DNA of 64,000 nt from Shewanella livingstonensis (lineage in GTDB: Bacteria > Pseudomonadota > Gammaproteobacteria > Enterobacterales > Shewanellaceae): contig NZ_CP034015.1 in the NCBI RefSeq assembly GCF_003855395.1, positions 3,358,001 through 3,422,000 on the forward strand, read 5' to 3'. Below the pieces are notes generated by a model that did not search any database, was not told where the DNA came from, and saw only the letters and a program-made list of their open reading frames with translations. Within the stretch, counting starts at the first letter, position 1; each line of letters begins with the position of its first letter. Of this stretch, positions 1-9,020 are shown piece by piece. The position numbers and the translations under genes were made by a program.

Positions 1-1655
1 TCTCTGAATATTTTTGCGTTATGACGCACGTCGACCGGGAATTGAGGATGAATTAAAAAGCGTCCTATTCCGTCGGTATGCGGATATTGCTCTGCCAACG
101 TTAATAACTCTTGATACAGAGCTTTAGAGGTTGAGCATACGATGTCTTTTTGTAGTTCAACGCACAATACCGGCACGGTATTATTGCCCACCTTAACACC
201 CACAATGGCTGAACGTTTTACTTGTGGATGGGTGTTAAATACGCGCTCACACGGTAAGGTGTAAAAGCGTTTGATTCTTTGTTGACCACGCGTAGCATCA
301 ACAATATGGCCTTTACGACCACACATCCACAGTAAGCCGTTATCGTCTACATACCCCACGTCACCCAAGCGGTGCTTAACGTGTTCACCGTCATTAATTT
401 TCGCTAACTCAGTGGCATGTTGACGTTGATAATAGGCTTGGCTGACCATTGGGCCGCTCACGACAATCTCGCCAATTTCATTGGTGGCAAGTTTTTTGAC
501 TTCAGCCCAATGAGGTTGGGCCTTATCTGTGATGGCAATAATATCCACACTTACCGACGATATTGGTTTGCCGACACAAATGCCTTTGCCTTGGTCGGTT
601 AATTCGCTGGTCGCAAACAATGCGTGGCTGCCGATCATGCTGATGGGCAAAGATTCTGTCGCACCGTAAGAATTAAGCACTTCAACCTGTGGATTGAGCA
701 TTTGGCTAAAGCGTTTAATCGAGCTAATGGTTGCCGGTGCGCCAGCTGATATGACTCGCTTAACGCTGTTTAGTTTATGCTGAGTTTGCTCGCCTGCTTG
801 ACCTAAGCGCTCTAACAAGGCTGGGTTAACAAACATGTTGCTGCATTGATATTGTTCTATTGCGGCAAACAAATGAGCAGGATTTGCCGTTATCGGTTTA
901 CTGGCGTCCATGTCTGGCACAATCGATGCCATGCCAAGCGCAGGGCCAAATAATGAAAACAGCGGAAACGTTGCTAAGTCGCGCTCACCTGGGCTAATGC
1001 CATAATCATGTTTTAGAGCACTGATTTGTGCTTCAAACATGGCGTGGCTGTACACCACGCCTTTTGGGGTACCTGTGCTGCCACTGGTAAATAAAATGGC
1101 CGCCATATCATCTGGTTTTAACAAGGCCATTTCAAAGGGATAAGCCTCATTTCGGCCTATTTCTATAATAGTTTCAAGACTGGTGGCATTGGCTAGCCAA
1201 CGCTGTAAACCTGAACCACCGACATTAATAACCTGTTTAACACTGCCTTTGCCCCAACCCAGTACGCGCCTGGCAATATGTGCTTTAGGGATGCCAATAA
1301 ATACATCGGGCTGAGACTCTTCAAAACACTGCTTAAGATTTTTGATGCCCATACCAGGGTCGACTAAAATCGGAATAATACCCGCTTTAAATAAGCCAAA
1401 GGTTAACGAGAAAAACTCAATGCTTGGGGTGACCATTAACACCGCTTTCATGCCACGCTTGATGCCGTATTGAATAAGCCCTTTGGCAATCATGTTTGAT
1501 TGTTGGTGTAAGGTCGCAAAGTTGATTTCTTGATAATTAAACTGGCCTTGCTTAACGTGTTGCACTGCAACAGCAAGTCCGGCAGGCATAGTTTGCGCAG
1601 CCGTTTTAAGGTGCTGACAGATATTGGCATTAGCAAGTGCAGAGGTTTGAGTCAT
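1..1655 (-). CDS. oleC: OleC, beta-lactone synthetase (AMP-dependent synthetase family), C-terminus beyond window
   Basis: Member of the acyl-adenylate-forming superfamily that in the Ole pathway converts the beta-hydroxy acid made by OleA and OleD into a beta-lactone, using ATP. Translating the minus strand from the ATG at 1655 gives about 551 open codons without reaching a stop. The phosphate-binding motif [17 protein letters not shown] lies near residues 185-202, which is diagnostic of the superfamily. The family is about 550-580 residues long, so only a short C-terminal part is missing. It follows oleB by 124 bp on the same strand, and that gap holds a strong hairpin. Assignment as OleC rather than another acyl-CoA ligase rests on the neighbouring oleA and oleB. 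oleD is expected just outside the window. Confidence 0.88.
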   Translation of the reverse strand, partial: MTQTSALANANICQHLKTAAQTMPAGLAVAVQHVKQGQFNYQEINFATLHQQSNMIAKGLIQYGIKRGMKAVLMVTPSIEFFSLTFGLFKAGIIPILVDPGMGIKNLKQCFEESQPDVFIGIPKAHIARRVLGWGKGSVKQVINVGGSGLQRWLANATSLETIIEIGRNEAYPFEMALLKPDDMAAILFTSGSTGTPKGVVYSHAMFEAQISALKHDYGISPGERDLATFPLFSLFGPALGMASIVPDMDASKPITANPAHLFAAIEQYQCSNMFVNPALLERLGQAGEQTQHKLNSVKRVISAGAPATISSIKRFSQMLNPQVEVLNSYGATESLPISMIGSHALFATSELTDQGKGICVGKPISSVSVDIIAITDKAQPHWAEVKKLATNEIGEIVVSGPMVSQAYYQRQHATELAKINDGEHVKHRLGDVGYVDDNGLLWMCGRKGHIVDATRGQQRIKRFYTLPCERVFNTHPQVKRSAIVGVKVGNNTVPVLCVELQKDIVCSTSKALYQELLTLAEQYPHTDGIGRFLIHPQFPVDVRHNAKIFR

Positions 1656-1746
1656 GTGGCTTCATTTTGGGCTAATGTGAATAACGCATATGCTGGCTAA
1701 CGACAATAACGAGCCAATATATAGATAATTTTAGACGATTAAATAG

Positions 1747-1772
1747 CTAAAAGGCTCAAATGAGCCTTTTAG
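1747..1772 (-). terminator. Terminator-like hairpin between oleB and oleC
   Basis: A perfect inverted repeat with 12-bp arms and a 2-base spacer starts 8 bp after the oleB stop. On the minus strand the stem ends in TTTTAG, so it has the form of a rho-independent terminator, and the palindrome would also work on the other strand. As oleC follows on the same strand, it could be an attenuator that lowers oleC expression, or oleC could have its own promoter. Confidence 0.55.
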
Positions 1773-1779
1773 GGTGTAA

Positions 1780-2655
1780 TTAATTTTTTGCGATAAAGTC
1801 TTTAATTAAGCCAATCACTTCGTCGCTGGCATCTTCAAGAATGTAATGACCGCAGTCAGCAAACTCATGCACCGTGGCGTGAGGCATTCGCTGTCGCCAT
1901 TCTTCTAAAAAATACTTATCGAATACAAAATCTTGTAAACCAAAACAAATCAATGTCGGTACTTCAGCAAACTCGCTTAAGCTATCGCCAATACTAGTCA
2001 CTAGGTCGTAGTTTCTGTCGCCAGGTTTGAGTGGAATGTCTTGTACAAAGCGTAAGGTCGAAATACGGTTTTTCCACGAGTTAAACGGCGCTACGTAAGC
2101 TTCACGCACTTCTTTAGACATGGGTTTGCGTTTAACACCTACATAGGATGCGGCTGACGAAAATGCATTACAACCACGAACCAACAAGGTGCCTAGTAGG
2201 GTTTCGCGGCAAATCCACAATGCCCAGGGAAATGGCTTAGTTTTAGGAAGATGAAACGCGGCAGTGTTTAAACACACAATGCGTTTGATGCGCTCAGGAT
2301 AACGAGCAGCAAAGCCCATACCAATCATTCCGCCCCAATCGTGAACCACGAGGGTGATGTTTTGTTTTACATCAAGGCTGTCAAGCAAGGCTTCTAAATC
2401 ATCAATACGGTTTTTTAAGGTGTAATCGTATTGTGGATCATCGGGCTTGTCTGATAAGCCGCAACCAATATGGTCTGGCACAATACACTGGTGTTGATCG
2501 CTCAACGCGCTCACTAGGTTACGGTAGTAGTAACTCCAACTCGGGTTACCGTGCACCATCACTACTGGCTCGCCTTGGCCTTCGTTGATGTAATGGAGTT
2601 TATTGCCGTTACGGTCTAAATAATGACTTTTAAAGGGCAGTAAGTTGTCTAGCAT
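1780..2655 (-). CDS. oleB: OleB, alpha/beta hydrolase (beta-lactone decarboxylase)
   Basis: A 291-residue alpha/beta hydrolase of the haloalkane dehalogenase-like group. In the Ole pathway this family removes CO2 from the beta-lactone made by OleC and so yields a cis-olefin. Visible motifs are the oxyanion-hole HGNPSW at about residues 35-40, the nucleophile elbow VVHDWGG with Asp at about 106 (an Asp nucleophile instead of Ser, as in dehalogenases), and a late His in DCGHYILED near residue 270. The ATG at 2655 is preceded by AGGAT. It lies 58 bp downstream of oleA on the same strand. No signal peptide is seen, so it should be cytoplasmic, in the OleBCD assembly. Confidence 0.9.
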   Translation of the reverse strand: MLDNLLPFKSHYLDRNGNKLHYINEGQGEPVVMVHGNPSWSYYYRNLVSALSDQHQCIVPDHIGCGLSDKPDDPQYDYTLKNRIDDLEALLDSLDVKQNITLVVHDWGGMIGMGFAARYPERIKRIVCLNTAAFHLPKTKPFPWALWICRETLLGTLLVRGCNAFSSAASYVGVKRKPMSKEVREAYVAPFNSWKNRISTLRFVQDIPLKPGDRNYDLVTSIGDSLSEFAEVPTLICFGLQDFVFDKYFLEEWRQRMPHATVHEFADCGHYILEDASDEVIGLIKDFIAKN

Positions 2656-2713
2656 GATGCATCCTGTTAACTATTTTTATAATGAAATGCAAAAACTCAG
2701 TGCAGCCCATGGC

Positions 2714-3763
2714 CTACCACTTAATTCCTAACATCATGCAGTTTAAACCACTGCCTATGCCTAAAAAGCTGACTTGGTCGCCAACACGTAAAAAGCCTTC
2801 ATCGTGAGCAATAGCGGCGGTTACAGGTAGTGACACAGTGCCCATGTTGCCCAATGTTTGATAGGTTGGATATTCTTTTTCGTGGGGGATGTTTAATGCA
2901 TTAAGCACTTGGCGACGGTTTGATGCACCCACTTGATGGCAAATCACTTTGTCGACTTGTTCGACGACCCAGTCACGTTGCTCTAAAAAGTGTTCCCAAG
3001 TGTGCTTAGCAAGCTCGACACCTTCTTTAAGCAAAGTGACGGCATCTGTGCGCATAAACTCGCGATACAATAAGTGCCCAGCTTCTTGCAGGCCCCATTG
3101 ACACAATTGGTGATGTTCAGGTGCAGACAAATGGCTTGCGCCCAATAGCTGATGTTGACGAGTCGTTTTAAGCGGCAAAGTGCCGTCCGTTAAAATCACC
3201 GCCACTGCGCCTGAACCACCGGTTAATGTGGCCAGTGACTGAGCAAAATTTTGCATCGTTGGCTCAGCAAGCATGTGGTCGATAGTTGCATCGACGATGT
3301 CTCGCGCTGATTCGCACGACACCACCATACCGGCTTTGATTTGGCCAAGCTCTATTCTATTAGCAATATCTAAAATACCCGACAACACACCCAAACAGGC
3401 ATTACTGATATCGTAAATTGCTGTGTCTTTAGACACGCCTAACTCTGCAGCAATGCGACAAGCTGTAGCAGGTTCGTGTTGATCACGGCATACTCCAGTG
3501 TAAACTACCGCACCTAAATCGCTGACATTAATACCGGTTTCATTCATAGCTTTGCGTGCAGCGGCAATAGCGCCGTCAGATAAGCGGTAACCTTTAGGCC
3601 ACCAGCGACGCTCAGTAATTCCGGTTAATGCAGCAAGTTGCCCCATAGGAATACGAAACTTTTGATAAAGCGGGGCCAAGCGAGATTCTAAATCGCTACT
3701 CGACACTACTTGTGGTGCTAGCTCATAAGCCAGACTATTGATAAAGACGCGTGAATATTTCAT
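2714..3763 (-). CDS. oleA: OleA, thiolase-fold acyl-CoA condensing enzyme
   Basis: OleA joins two fatty acyl-CoA molecules head to head by a non-decarboxylative Claisen condensation and gives a beta-keto acid, the first step of long-chain olefin synthesis. The protein reads as a KAS III/thiolase-fold enzyme: catalytic Cys near residue 123 in SNACLGVLSG, the His in ICHQVGASN, the Asn in LGNMGTVSLP, and a C-terminal GIGSGLNCMMLG. The frame opens further upstream at a TTG, but the ATG at 3763 gives MKYSRVFINSLAYEL and 349 residues, matching the family start and length. In Shewanella this pathway is known to make the polyunsaturated C31 hydrocarbon linked to cold growth. First gene of oleABC(D). 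Confidence 0.95.
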   Translation of the reverse strand: MKYSRVFINSLAYELAPQVVSSSDLESRLAPLYQKFRIPMGQLAALTGITERRWWPKGYRLSDGAIAAARKAMNETGINVSDLGAVVYTGVCRDQHEPATACRIAAELGVSKDTAIYDISNACLGVLSGILDIANRIELGQIKAGMVVSCESARDIVDATIDHMLAEPTMQNFAQSLATLTGGSGAVAVILTDGTLPLKTTRQHQLLGASHLSAPEHHQLCQWGLQEAGHLLYREFMRTDAVTLLKEGVELAKHTWEHFLEQRDWVVEQVDKVICHQVGASNRRQVLNALNIPHEKEYPTYQTLGNMGTVSLPVTAAIAHDEGFLRVGDQVSFLGIGSGLNCMMLGIKW

Positions 3764-4019
3764 TAAACCGTATAATTCGCTTCGCTCTAGCAAGCACAAA
3801 AGCCACTAGAATAGTTGTTATTCGTTATTAACCCGCCATTTGAACAAGAATGGCTTAATTATTCAATCAAAAACAGCAAGCCAATGCAGTAAGTTGGGAG
3901 AATACTTTGTGGTTAGATTTTATTGTTTGATTAACTAGTTTGTTGATTTTTACAGTTTTAAGCTAAATAGACTAGTATAAACAAAGGTTTAATTTACAGT
4001 TTTGTGACAAAAGCTGCTA

Positions 4020-5381
4020 TTAGTTTGTTTTAATTGCTTGGATCAAGGCATTTCGTGGCGTAACACTGTTTGCACAAAATTCAGTCAACGTAACGGCATA
4101 GCCCTGCTCTTGTAAAAAACACACCCGATCGAGCAACAACCAATGCTCTAACGCTCGGCGAAATAAATGTGCCACTAAATCGATTCGCTTAGTCAGCCGT
4201 TGGCGCTCAATACCGCGGTGCAAATAATGGCTTAAATTAATCTCACTGGATATAAATAAATGCTTTTGATTTGCAGCCCATAGGCAAAAATCACTAAAAC
4301 TGCCGCTAAGCTGACTTTTTTTAATGGTCGGCACCGGTAAATAAGCCTCTACACCTCGAATATCTCGCTGCAAACTATCAAATCCTAAGCGCCATGATAC
4401 CTCTTGATTACGCAGTAGTCGTTTTTTAGTGCCAGCAATGACACTTTGTTGCAATGGCAGCTGTAAATCATGTTTAGAAAGCTTGAGCGCACTGGCTTTG
4501 GCTAAAGCCGATAGCGGTTGATAATGTTCATGCTCTATCAAATGATAACAGCACGGCGAAATAGAAATGACTCGAGTGCCTGCTGAGGCCGCAAGTTTAA
4601 GTAAACGTGTATGTAAATCGCCACAGGCATGTAATGCAATGGCATGTTGGTCGATTAACAATAGTGGTTTACTTGCATCTATTGGCGCAAAAGCATCTGC
4701 ACAAATAAAGGTTTGTGGTATTTGCCATTGTTCAGCAAATATTTGGCCTTGTGCGCATAAACTCGTTTGCCACTCGAGACTGGTCACTACAACGGCTTGC
4801 TGCTTAGCCACCAGACGGCCTAGGTGTCCTTTACCTGCACACCATTCTAAAATGGGTAATCGAGGTAATTGGGGATGATGTTGTGGATCCACTTGCTCCG
4901 CAAATGCGGTGATTTGTTGCCATTTTCGCCCTTTAATATGGACATTAAAATGGCTTAAATCGTCATTCCCACTGTGATTTTTTGGTTGAGGACTTTTTAT
5001 CAGATCATCGTTTTTAGGATCGTTATGTTGCGATTTATCGGCAGTTAACCATTGAACATTGTCATTGTTAATGGCTCTTGTAGCCGAAGTGATGACTAAC
5101 AAGCTTAACCAGCTAATGAGTTCATCAGCAACTGGCCTTTGACTGTGTTTTAGATCGCTTATCAAGCTGGGCAGTAATGTATCAACTAACTGTTGCTGGC
5201 TTGCATCAAGATTATCTATTTCAGCATCATCAAGCTGCCACACTTTTTGAGCTAATTGCGGAAAGCTCTGCTGCCAAGGTAAGTGGTCACACTCAAACGC
5301 AACTAGCTGCCACAAGGGTCTTAGAGCATCAAGAAGTGAGTCGAGTGCCTTGAAGGTGTGATGATAATCGATTGCTGGCAT
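4020..5381 (-). CDS. SAM-dependent methyltransferase-like protein (Methyltransf_32 type)
   Basis: A 453-residue protein with a class I methyltransferase core in its middle third. A glycine-rich SAM motif, ILEWCAGKGHLGRLV, lies at about residues 177-191, followed by an acidic strand end (TSLEW), HACGDLH near 250 and SPCCYHL near 275. The HACGDL and SPCCYH pair is typical of Methyltransf_32 proteins (relatives of GSTCD and RlmK-like enzymes), whose bacterial substrates are mostly unknown. The N-terminal 150 residues are poorly conserved and include a polar segment. ATG at 5381; the divergent DUF1289 gene begins 79 bp away, so the two may share a control region. Substrate (RNA, protein or small molecule) cannot be told from sequence. 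Confidence 0.65.
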   Translation of the reverse strand: MPAIDYHHTFKALDSLLDALRPLWQLVAFECDHLPWQQSFPQLAQKVWQLDDAEIDNLDASQQQLVDTLLPSLISDLKHSQRPVADELISWLSLLVITSATRAINNDNVQWLTADKSQHNDPKNDDLIKSPQPKNHSGNDDLSHFNVHIKGRKWQQITAFAEQVDPQHHPQLPRLPILEWCAGKGHLGRLVAKQQAVVVTSLEWQTSLCAQGQIFAEQWQIPQTFICADAFAPIDASKPLLLIDQHAIALHACGDLHTRLLKLAASAGTRVISISPCCYHLIEHEHYQPLSALAKASALKLSKHDLQLPLQQSVIAGTKKRLLRNQEVSWRLGFDSLQRDIRGVEAYLPVPTIKKSQLSGSFSDFCLWAANQKHLFISSEINLSHYLHRGIERQRLTKRIDLVAHLFRRALEHWLLLDRVCFLQEQGYAVTLTEFCANSVTPRNALIQAIKTN

Positions 5382-5460
5382 ATGACTGCTTATGGTTAAC
5401 CTTAGCTGATTGAAATGATAGGATGCAGTCCATTGAATACCTAAATCGGAATTGTAAACT

Positions 5461-5688
5461 ATGCACTCACCTTGTGTCGCCCGTTGTGGCTTAAATGCTG
5501 ACGATTATTGCATGGGCTGTTTTCGCCACATTGATGAAATTGTGATTTGGTCACAGGCAAGTGATGAGCAAAAAAAACAGATTTGCGATAAATTAGCCGA
5601 TAGAAAACAACAATTTTCAGGTGACGGTAACAGTCAAACATTGTCGAGAGCAAAATGGTTGGAAGCTGAAAAGCGAATCAAGCGGTAA
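5461..5688 (+). CDS. DUF1289 family small Cys-rich protein
   Basis: A 75-residue protein with the DUF1289 pattern: CVARCGLNADDYCMGCFRHIDEI, four cysteines in the first 21 residues spaced C-x3-C-x8-C-x2-C, then a conserved acidic and aromatic stretch (IVIWSQASDEQK). The cysteines suggest binding of a metal, but this has not been shown for the family as far as I know. A frame on the opposite strand (5459-5653) overlaps it and is a shadow. The Cys motif and a lysine-rich tail identify this strand as the coding one. Confidence 0.85.
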   Translation: MHSPCVARCGLNADDYCMGCFRHIDEIVIWSQASDEQKKQICDKLADRKQQFSGDGNSQTLSRAKWLEAEKRIKR

Positions 5689-5702
5689 CGTTGAGAAAAA
5701 GT

Positions 5703-5752
5703 GCGATAACAGGTGATAACGAGCGATTACAAGCGGTAACAAGCGGTAACAA
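5703..5752. repeat. Degenerate 10-bp tandem repeat (about 5 units)
   Basis: Five head-to-tail units of roughly GCGGTAACAA (the first units read GCGATAACAG and GTGATAACGA, the last two are identical), immediately before the REP-like arm at 5753. The same word GCGATAAC/GCGATGAC recurs near 6470. Probably expanded from the edge of the dispersed repeat. Confidence 0.7.
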
Positions 5753-5940
5753 GCCTAGATGCTAGGGCGGACTGCGTCCAGCTAGTGCGCTTCGCTTCTA
5801 TAACCACGGTAAAACATCAAGCAGATCCCCGCTCAGAAGTATTACCATGATGTAAGCTAGCCCTTAAGATTGTATCTTTTGAATTTGATTTTATAGCATC
5901 TCGCCGCGAAGCGACCTAGCGCCTCGGCTTTTATCGCTTG
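5750..5940. repeat. REP/REPIN-like paired repeat, copy A
   Basis: Left arm (about 5750-5802) holds GCCTAGATGCTAGGGCGGAC and GTCCAGCTAG, then ends in TTCTATAA. Right arm (about 5890-5935) is its inverse: TTTTATAGCATCTCGCCGCG then GCGCCTCGGCTTTT. Between them are about 85 unconserved bases. The same arrangement is seen at 16222-16375. It lies between the convergent DUF1289 and yajD genes. Two imperfect arms in opposite orientation around a variable centre resemble a REPIN doublet. Confidence 0.6.
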
Positions 5941-5982
5941 TCATCGACTTTTATCGTTCTTAACCGCTTCGACCCTCTAGCT

Positions 5983-6354
5983 CTACTTCTTCATCATTGC
6001 TTTTAAGTCTGCAAAGGGGTTGAAAGTAGCGGCTGCTTGTTTGGTTTCTGTGGTGCTGCCATAACGGATCAATTCTTCAAAACGAGAATGTTCGTTGTCG
6101 TGACAGTACAAACATAATAATTCCCAATTGGTGCCGTCTGACGGGTTATTATCGTGATTATGGTCGCGATGATGCACGGTCAATTCAGATAAGTTTTTAT
6201 TGGTGAACTCGCGAGTGCAGCGGCCGCAAACCCAAGGATAGAGTTTGAGTGCTTGTTCACGGTAGCCCTTTTCTCGGGAGGCTTTGTAGTCTCTGGCTTC
6301 AGCTAATACTTTGTCTAATTTACTTTCGTTGGCTGACATTAATTTATCACTCAT
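5983..6354 (-). CDS. yajD: YajD family HNH nuclease-like protein
   Basis: A 123-residue homologue of E. coli YajD. The HNH core is clear: WVCGRC at about residues 40-45, LTVHHRDHNHDNNPSDGTNW in the middle, and LCLYCHDNEH, giving two CxxC pairs for structural zinc and the catalytic His pair. The C-terminus NPFADLKAMMKK matches the E. coli protein's ending almost exactly. The longest frame begins at a TTG at 6399. I chose the ATG at 6354, and an ATG at 6339 is also possible. Function is unknown beyond a predicted nuclease fold. It is a lone gene flanked on both sides by REP-like repeats. Confidence 0.85.
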   Translation of the reverse strand: MSDKLMSANESKLDKVLAEARDYKASREKGYREQALKLYPWVCGRCTREFTNKNLSELTVHHRDHNHDNNPSDGTNWELLCLYCHDNEHSRFEELIRYGSTTETKQAAATFNPFADLKAMMKK

Positions 6355-6454
6355 CAATAAAATTACCCCAAGGATAATCACTGTTTCCGTTGGGGGCAAT
6401 TGTTTGTAGTATCTTATTTAGCGATGATACTGCTACGACTATACGTGCAAAGTC

Positions 6455-6612
6455 AAAAAAACGATGAAGAGCGATGACAAGAGATGACTATCGAACTAGC
6501 AAGACAGTCCGCTCTAGTGCCTAGTATTTAGTATTTAGTATTTAGTATTTAGTATTTAAGCACTTTTACCATCAGCACAGCGTTCGCTGTTATCGATCGT
6601 TATCGCTCCACC
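6455..6612. repeat. REP-like repeat, copy C (partial), upstream of yajD
   Basis: The stretch near 6490-6525, read on the minus strand, gives ACTAGGCACTAGAGCGGAC then TGTCTTGCTAG, which parallels the left arms at 5753 and 16224 (CCTAGAAACTAGGGCGGAC, then CCTGCTAG). A weaker second arm may lie at 6575-6612, with repeated TTATCG words. It sits in the promoter region of yajD. Confidence 0.4.
6522..6556. repeat. Five tandem copies of TAGTATT
   Basis: Exact 7-bp unit repeated five times, inside the REP-like block upstream of yajD. Such perfect short repeats can change copy number by slippage. No coding frame crosses it. Confidence 0.9.
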
Positions 6613-6617
6613 TACGG

Positions 6618-7199
6618 TTACCCTTCTTTAGTATTCGATATTCCGGCGGTTAAATTAAAGCGCATCGCATCTTCGAACGACCAATCAACACTAATTAAGT
6701 CTTCACGCTTTACTAAGCTGGTCACTCCGGCGATTTGATAACTTAATTGGAATAATACTGGCACCCATTCACCTTCAGGCAATGCATCTGCAAGCGGCTG
6801 TGGTGCAAACTCACTCATAATAAAACCAACCACATAACTACCGTTGGCTTGTTTAACTAATACCGTTTTTTGAGTTTTGGGTTGGCCATCGCGATTCATT
6901 AAACTGGCAATATCTCGAATGCTGCCATAAACCGACTTAAACAATGGAAACTTCATTAGCTGGCTTTCAATCCAACCATAAACCCACGCAATAGGGCTAA
7001 CTGAAAATAATAATCCAGCAACAAACACAACACTTGCTACCAAACAAAAACCTGCGCCCACAAAAACAGGTTTGATGCCGACAATATCGAGTAATAATTT
7101 ACCTAAGCCATCAAGTGAGATAAACAATGACCAAAAAAGCCAAATGGATAGCACCATAGGTAATAAATTAGTTAAACCACGAGCAAGGGTATTTTTCAT
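6618..7199 (-). CDS. DUF502 family membrane protein
   Basis: 193 residues with two strong membrane segments near the N-terminus (about residues 9-30, LTNLLPMVLSIWLFWSLFIS, and about 45-70, VGAGFCLVASVVFVAGLLFS). The family signature follows: PLFKSVYGSIRDI around residue 95 and a hydrophilic C-terminal domain with YVVGFIMSE. The frame opens at a TTG at 7217, but the ATG at 7199 has GAAGA about 8 bases upstream and starts MKNTLARGLTNLLP, as the family does. Function is unknown; some relatives are linked to trafficking or lipid transport, which is only suggestive. It is separated from phoU by a terminator, so it is not part of the pst operon. Confidence 0.85.
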   Translation of the reverse strand: MKNTLARGLTNLLPMVLSIWLFWSLFISLDGLGKLLLDIVGIKPVFVGAGFCLVASVVFVAGLLFSVSPIAWVYGWIESQLMKFPLFKSVYGSIRDIASLMNRDGQPKTQKTVLVKQANGSYVVGFIMSEFAPQPLADALPEGEWVPVLFQLSYQIAGVTSLVKREDLISVDWSFEDAMRFNLTAGISNTKEG

Positions 7200-7267
7200 A
7201 GAAATAGTCTTCAACAATAGAGCAGATTAGCTAGCCGGCAAAGATAACAAATATCCTGCTAAACCGC

Positions 7268-7326
7268 TAAATAAAAAACGCCCTACGTTTAGCTGTTTAA
7301 TAGATAAACAATAAACGTAAGGCGCA
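7268..7326 (-). terminator. Rho-independent terminator of the pst-phoU operon
   Basis: A long hairpin: 13-bp outer arms at 7279-7291 and 7312-7324 with one mismatch, plus an inner TGTTTA/TAAACA stem. On the minus strand it is followed by TTTTTTATTT, the classic U tract. It lies about 100 bp beyond the phoU stop and so ends the pstCAB-phoU transcript before the DUF502 gene. Confidence 0.85.
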
Positions 7327-7421
7327 TTTAAAACAGTAAGCTCAACTCTTAATGAGAGGAGATAGACTAACCTACAGCCCTCTTTAGCTAAACGAGAGGA
7401 CGCAAGCAAAAAGAGGCGAAG

Positions 7422-8126
7422 TTACAGCTCTTTTTCCATTTCTTCATAAGAAATATGACGAACGTCTTTACCCTTTACATAATAAATCACGTATTCGCAG
7501 ATGTTTTTGCAACGGTCGCCGACACGTTCAACCGCACGTGCAGCCCATAATACGTCTAACACACCAGGAATTGAGCGAGGGTCTTCCATCATATGGGTCA
7601 TTAATTGACGGATAATACCTTCATACTCTTTGTCTAATTTCGCATCTTCTTTGTGTAACTCAAATGCTTGGTCGGCATCCATACGGGCTAATGCATCTAA
7701 GGTTGAGTGCAGCATACGTGTGGCATGACGGCCCATGTTTTCAATGCTCACCAATAACGGCTGCTGGCTATTAGCGCGCTTTTCTACCGCGGCTTTAGCA
7801 ATACGAACACAGGCATCACCAATACGCTCAAGATCGGTAATGGTTTTAGAAATGGCCAAAATCAAGCGTAAATCGCTGGCAGCAGGTTGGCGCTTAGCAA
7901 TAATACGGGTGCACTCTTCATCAATAGCCACTTCCATGCCATTGACTTTGTGATCGCCTTCAATCACTTGCTGGGCAAGTTCTGAGTCAAGGGTTGCCAG
8001 AGCATCAAGCGCCTGCTCAAGTTGACGTTCAACTAAACCGCCCATGGCTAGTACGCGATTACGAATATCGTCAAGCTCGGCATTAAACTGACCTGAGATA
8101 TGTTTACTTAAATTCATTTTTTCCAT
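7422..8126 (-). CDS. phoU: PhoU, phosphate transport/signalling regulator
   Basis: A 234-residue PhoU, the peripheral protein that couples the Pst transporter to the PhoR/PhoB two-component system and damps phosphate uptake. Two PhoU repeats are visible, each with an acidic metal-site motif: [14 protein letters not shown] near residue 90 and [17 protein letters not shown] near residue 205. A GTG at 8135 could extend it by three residues, but the ATG at 8126 has TTAGGTGGG 5-8 bases upstream and is the likely start. Last gene of pstC-pstA-pstB-phoU; the gap to pstB is 48 bp. Confidence 0.95.
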   Translation of the reverse strand: MEKMNLSKHISGQFNAELDDIRNRVLAMGGLVERQLEQALDALATLDSELAQQVIEGDHKVNGMEVAIDEECTRIIAKRQPAASDLRLILAISKTITDLERIGDACVRIAKAAVEKRANSQQPLLVSIENMGRHATRMLHSTLDALARMDADQAFELHKEDAKLDKEYEGIIRQLMTHMMEDPRSIPGVLDVLWAARAVERVGDRCKNICEYVIYYVKGKDVRHISYEEMEKEL

Positions 8127-8174
8127 GATACCCACCTAAATTCTGTCTGTTAATTAAAAGCGTTTTGAGCAAGA

Positions 8175-8993
8175 TTAACCGTAACGACCGGTAATATAAT
8201 CTTCGGTTTTACGCTTTTTAGGGGTCGTGAAAATAGTGTTGGTATCAGCATATTCAACCAATTCACCCATGTACATAAAGGCAGTTTGATCAGACACACG
8301 TGCCGCTTGTTGCATGTTATGCGTCACAATTACCACGGTATATTGTTGCTTTAACTCGGTGATCAACTCTTCAATAGTTAAGGTTGATATTGGATCTAGT
8401 GCCGATGTTGGCTCATCGAGTAGTAATACTTCTGGCTCGATGGCAATGGCACGAGCAATCACTAAACGTTGTTGCTGACCACCTGACAATCCAAAAGCAT
8501 TGTCGTGAAGACGGTCTTTCACTTCGTCCCAAATAGCCGCGCCGCGTAAAGAGCGCTCAGCAGCTTCATCTAAATCACGACGGTTGCTCAATCCTTGTAA
8601 ACGTAAACCATACACTACGTTTTCGTAAATTGACTTAGGAAACGGATTAGGACGCTGGAACACCATGCCGACATTACGGCGTAATGCGGCGACATCGACT
8701 TTTTTGTCATAAATATTTTGCCCATGAAGCAAGATTTCACCGTCAATTTTACAAATATCAACCAAGTCATTCATGCGGTTAATACAACGTAAAAGCGTTG
8801 ATTTACCACAACCACTTGGGCCAATAAAGGCAGTAACTTGTTTCTTAGGGATCTTCATCGACACATCAAATAACGCTTGTTTGTCTCCGTAACGTAAATT
8901 GAGGTTACGGATCTCAAGAGCGGTATCCTGTGCCGGCAAGTTAACTAAATCAACCGCTTCTGTTTTCATTGCTGAACTATCAATAGAAATCAT
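8175..8993 (-). CDS. pstB: PstB, phosphate ABC transporter ATPase
   Basis: A 272-residue ABC ATPase of the high-affinity phosphate importer. It has Walker [10 protein letters not shown] at residues 58-66, the Q-loop at VFQRPNPFP, the signature LSGGQQQR near 170, Walker [13 protein letters not shown], and the switch His in [18 protein letters not shown] and the length are typical of PstB. The ATG at 8993 is preceded by GAGGAAAG. The pstA stop is 27 bp upstream, so it is surely co-transcribed. Confidence 0.97.
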   Translation of the reverse strand: MISIDSSAMKTEAVDLVNLPAQDTALEIRNLNLRYGDKQALFDVSMKIPKKQVTAFIGPSGCGKSTLLRCINRMNDLVDICKIDGEILLHGQNIYDKKVDVAALRRNVGMVFQRPNPFPKSIYENVVYGLRLQGLSNRRDLDEAAERSLRGAAIWDEVKDRLHDNAFGLSGGQQQRLVIARAIAIEPEVLLLDEPTSALDPISTLTIEELITELKQQYTVVIVTHNMQQAARVSDQTAFMYMGELVEYADTNTIFTTPKKRKTEDYITGRYG

Positions 8994-9020
8994 TTTTGTC
9001 TTTCCTCGGGATATCGCTAA

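Noticed and set aside
3764..3799. Upstream TTG start of oleA adding 12 residues
   Set aside because: OleA homologues begin at MKYSRVF; the additional residues are not family-like.
5459..5653. Minus-strand frame opposite the DUF1289 gene
   Set aside because: The plus strand carries the conserved Cys motif; this frame is its shadow.
7227..7409. 60-codon frame on the minus strand between phoU and the DUF502 gene
   Set aside because: It runs through the pst-phoU terminator hairpin and has no protein-like features.
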